Of a stretch of 64,000 nt of DNA, positions 60,118 through 64,000 are shown piece by piece. The position numbers were made by a program, and so were the translations under genes. The DNA comes from Serinus canaria. Its lineage: Eukaryota > Chordata > Aves > Passeriformes > Fringillidae. The notes below the pieces were generated by a model. That model saw only the letters and a list, made by a program, of their open reading frames with translations. It was not told the origin of the DNA and did no database searches. The stretch covers positions 52,928,435 through 52,992,434 of the forward strand of contig NC_066317.1 of the NCBI RefSeq assembly GCF_022539315.1. The letters run 5' to 3'. How positions within the stretch are numbered: position 1 is the stretch's first letter; the number at the start of each line of letters is the position of its first letter.

Positions 60118-63100
60118 AATAGGCTTTTTTTTCTTTTCAACCAAATTCATACTCTCTAATAAGCTGCGTTTTTAATCTTACAACCTGATGACCAGATACT
60201 GGATTACATCCCCCATGATCTTTTTTAGGGAGACTACTCAAAAAAACCCCCATGCAATTTGCATCAGTTTTGTCATGACCAGAGCCATGCCTGTTTACAA
60301 AACCAGGAGTTTTAAGTTTTAAGAAGAAATTTAAGTGAGAAAATGGCACAAAAGGGGATTTAAGCCCAGCTCTCAGTTGTGCCACAAGATAAAGTATGTG
60401 GAAGCACAAAGAGGAGCTGCTAAAGTGCTTTAGAGACTGTTTTGAGCCACTAAAATGGCAAAAGTGGGGACATGGCAGCACTAGCTCCACCCAGTGCAAT
60501 GAACAGCTGGAATTCTTAGCAAATAGCCACATGTGGTGTTTTTTGGGAGTTAACACTGGAAAATATAATCAGCTCCAACCACTTCACCCTCAAGCTAGGA
60601 AACCAAAAATCCTAAAGGAAAAAGCAAAGCAGCAGCCTCAGAATATCATATAAGCCTGTTAAAAATCAGCCTACAGTAGGTCTCCAAGAATTTGAAACTA
60701 TGAAAATCAACAAATTCTTCTATTCAATATCTAAGCAAGAGGCTTCACCATTACCTAATGGCCAGCCAAAGCTAGATAGTAGGATGCAGTAATATTTAAA
60801 TAACACCTTGACAGTGCTATTAGAACACAGATTATTACTGAAAACTTTGAAATATGAAGGCCTCATTTGCTGAGGTTACTGAAGTTTAGTTGAAAATTTG
60901 GCTTTTTGCCCTATGGCCTACCTGTCTATTATCTAAAGATCTTATAGGGTGTCTCACAAAATGAAGCCCAGGTTCTGGAATATAACTCTTTACTGGAATT
61001 GTTAAAATCTTTTCTTAAGAGAAATAAACATTTGCATTTCCTGTTCTGGGTTTATGTAGTTCTGGACATATTACCGTGGAAAATTCAGGAATATTTGACA
61101 GGTTTTGTTAAAGAAACATCTTAAGGAAAAGGTTAAATAAATCCCATGCCTATGCAATATTTCAATGTATTTATAATTATAAAACCCACATTCATGGAAT
61201 TCTGAACCCAGTACAATTTTTATTTTGATGGACTGGAAGACCAGACATTTTACCAACAAACGGGAGAACTTCCAAAATTATTTTAATTATACTGCATAAT
61301 TATTTTTCCTTAGTCTCAAACTAAATTTCAGTGATGCAGAAAAAGTCAAAGTACCCTTTTTTAGTATAATATTTGTAAAATTCCTTTTTGTATATATATA
61401 GCACACACATATGCACATGTGCATACACTCACGTTCTCTTTGCTGTCATTTCACCATTAGGTTCTATATAAAAACTGCAGAGGATCTTTGGATAGTTTCT
61501 GATGGCTCAGAATACCCACTGAGACGGAAAGCAAGCCAGAGTTTCTGGAAACCTAAATCCTCTCATTTTAATAGTTTTGCAAATCCTTGGCATTTTGCTT
61601 TGAACTTTAACCAAGAAAAGTTATATCTTATAAACAAAGGCATTTGTTGATTGGATGAAGGACTAGATCAATATTGATTTTGGCAACTTGTTTTGGCTGG
61701 GTTTGCATGAAGAAATATGCTGGATGTGGTGTTAAAAAGTTATGTCAGTTCCTCAACATGTGCCTCTTTTTCTTGGAGCATTGCCTGAAAAATAGTTTCC
61801 AAAGTTACTTCCAGAAGTTAACCTAGAGGCTATCTATTATTTTGAGCTAACAACAGCCTTCTGCTGAGCTATCAGCATGTATGAAATAAAACTATTCAAG
61901 AAGGCAGATTAAAGACAGATTAAAAATTGTATTCCATTTCACAGAAGTGCTAAAGCAGAGAACCCTGTTTCTATTTCCAATGAATCTGATCTACATTATT
62001 CTTGCAATTTAAAAGGAGTTCTAAAGTAAAAACCTAGAGTAATAGCAACAAAATTTTAAGCACTCTGAGAATTACCTAGTTGACACACAGCAAAATAAGA
62101 GCCATAGGATGCACATGAATCTGTTCTGATTCGAGGGTAGCACCAGGAATGAACAAAAATCTGTCTGTTAGAGAAAATGTGCCATTTTCATTTCAAAGTT
62201 TCCACTGAGACAGAATCCACTGCTAACTCATCAATTATCATCACAGCTAAAATTTTCGTCTGGTTTTGAATTCAGTTTTTCTAGTTTCAGCTTCCAGCTC
62301 TTTGAGCCTCTGATACAAGTGCTACAGGAAAGAGTCACCTTGAAAGTGACTATTTATACATCTATCCATCTACCTACCCATCTTCCATTTCCTGTAGATG
62401 CTGTAAGTTCACATATCTTTCTCCTCTCGTGGTGCTCAGCCCTCTGATGTATTTCCAAAAAGCAATCACATCACATCCCAGGCTTTTTTTTTTTTATGAT
62501 AAACAAGACAAGCTCCTTCATGCCTGCTCTACCAGAGCAATTTTCTTTCATCCAGGTGCCTGCCTTTACTCATGAACAAGTTTGAATTCTCAAACATGAG
62601 TGAACAAATTTTCCAGATAGTATCCTACTAATACTCTTGTCAAATAGCACTAATATTTTCCCAATTTTAAGAAAAAACTTTCCTCACCTGATTCATCCTG
62701 AGAAAACTTGTTGCCTTGTTCCTCTGACTGCATCCTATGGCTGGCTAGCATTTTCATTAGTGGGGTTTTTTACTGTGCCCTCATGAGGAATGCCACTTTG
62801 CAACAGAAATTTATGTTCTTTGAACCAGAGGATGGAGTTCAGGTCCTCTGTCTTTAGGGACTTTTGGAAAATGATTTAGTCTGTCCTGAGAGGAATCCAA
62901 GACAGGTGGGATAAATGAGCAGTAAAAAGCTCCTATTTCTATGTGTTGAATACACATGCCTTAAGAACTGCTATACTGTGTAAATTTCATCAACAGATTA
63001 TGTGAATACAGTGTTGCATTCCCCATCCCCTAGAAAAGAACAAAACCACTTACTTGACATTTCTAGATTTTCTGAATTATTTCCTTACTTCTCATTTTCA

Positions 63101-64000
63101 TTTAATAAAGACTAAATACATTGTCTGTGGTTCTCTCTGGTCATTACTTTTGGCCCTTGATTTTATATATATTTTAAATTATAATTAATGTATCTCTGGT
63201 CATTACTTTTGGCCCTTGATTTTATATATATTTTAAATTATAATTAATGTATCTGTATTGTCTGGGAAAAATCACTCACTCCTGCCTCCTCAGAACCAAG
63301 GATTTTTTCTTAATTTTTAAAATCCAGATTAATTATTTCTTAAGGTAATACAAATGACTCAAAACTGTACTCTGCATTGACATACATAAGGATAAGCAGA
63401 GTAAAATGATTCATCACTAGAGCTGCTGTTATCAAGTTCCTCTAAGGATTTTGTGGTAGCATTTTCCTGTAAGTTCCTTCATTATTCCAGAAATCATTTA
63501 TTGTGTACACTCAGTTAAATGTATCTTATGCATTGCCATATCAAATTTCAGGAAAAAGACAGAAAATATTCTACAAGTAAGTGGCTGGTTTTTTTTCACT
63601 TTACAAGAAAAATGTCAGTCATTTCAGACTTTTATAAGTCTGGCTGTTGCTGAAGTAGTTCAGAGTCTGCTGTCTGAGGTTTGATCAATGCTAGTTTTGA
63701 TGGCAGGATCTGTTTTCAGTTTGAAGTGGCATGTGATAGAAGGTTCTTTAGCATTTTAATCTGTTTGGCCAGAGGGATGAAATTCTCTAACTATTTTTAC
63801 CTGAAACAGTGCTTCTAAATTATGATGAGAACAGAAATAATCCCCTAATTGCTCCAGAATTTATCAGACACCTGTAGGAACAAGCTGTACCATGGGATTT
63901 CTGTGTCTCTGACTCTAGGTTGCCAAATTCAACTATCAGAGCACCCAAAAGTGGAAAGTAAAAACAAGTTCTTTTTCCAAGGGCAAAAATTAAATGTTTC
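60118..64000. other. Unassigned distal flank
   Basis: AT-rich non-coding DNA. It holds a (TA)n/(CA)n stretch with a 16-bp perfect palindrome (TATGCACATGTGCATA) at 61,410-61,425, an imperfect ATCT/ACCT tetranucleotide run at about 62,358-62,385, a poly-T run near 62,485 and the 59-bp duplication listed separately. No gene is recognised. Confidence 0.45.
63134..63254. repeat. Perfect 59-bp tandem duplication
   Basis: Two copies (63134-63192 and 63193-63251), each starting TCTCTGGTCATTACTTTTGG, are identical over all 59 bases, and the match runs three bases into a third copy. The absence of any difference implies a recent event or an assembly artefact. Confidence 0.95.

Noticed and set aside
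32000..64000. Distal alternative first exons of RBPJ (the MDHTEGSP- and MAWIKR-type N-termini) or the neighbouring SMIM20 gene.
   Set aside because: I looked for these on the minus strand and could not find a convincing match; such exons are very short and would need spliced reads.
1..64000. tRNA, rRNA, microRNA, CRISPR or bacterial gene clusters.
   Set aside because: No GGTTCRAATCC-type T-loop with a foldable cloverleaf, no rRNA blocks, no spaced direct repeats of CRISPR type and no operon-like coding were seen.

Overview
This is vertebrate, almost certainly avian, nuclear DNA. The evidence is CR1 LINE 3' ends, including one with the diagnostic ATTCTGTG terminal octamer repeat, an LTR with the look of songbird ERVL LTRs (a family call made from memory), long AT-rich non-coding stretches and one compact CpG island. 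A songbird is my best guess. There is no prokaryotic gene organisation, and almost all the short open frames in the window are chance.

The one recognisable gene is RBPJ (CSL / Suppressor of Hairless, the DNA-binding effector of Notch signalling) on the minus strand. Its first coding exon lies inside the CpG island at about 30.7-32.0 kb. An ATG in a strong Kozak context is followed by MAPVVTG and a consensus GTGAGT donor in phase 2, as expected for splicing to the KFGERPPPKRL exon. Everything to the left (1-31,409) is then RBPJ intron 1; I found no second RBPJ exon there. Everything to the right is the 5' flank, possibly with distal alternative first exons that I cannot see.

The promoter is TATA-less. 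It carries three perfect TCTCGCGAGA palindromes (BANP-type), an NRF1 match, a YY1 match over the start codon, GC boxes, an E-box and a perfect CGTGGGAA site, which is the binding sequence of RBPJ itself. This suggests autoregulation.

Intron 1 (1-31.4 kb) holds an antisense CR1 3' fragment (23.66-24.42 kb), a degraded sense-numbered CR1 piece (4.84-4.98 kb), a 137-nt G-free A/C tract, a 69-bp fold-back next to a 26-bp tandem duplication, and smaller direct and inverted repeats.

The upstream flank (32-64 kb) holds a 17-copy, indel-free 38-bp GC-rich minisatellite (35.78-36.42 kb), a CR1 3' piece (42.15-42.24 kb), a longer CR1 with the decayed end of its reverse-transcriptase ORF (55.03-55.57 kb), an apparently solo LTR (59.68-60.12 kb) and a perfect 59-bp tandem duplication (63.13-63.25 kb). 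I found no tRNA, rRNA, CRISPR or intact mobile-element gene. The points most worth a second look are the promoter architecture and the minisatellite about 4.4 kb upstream of the start codon.
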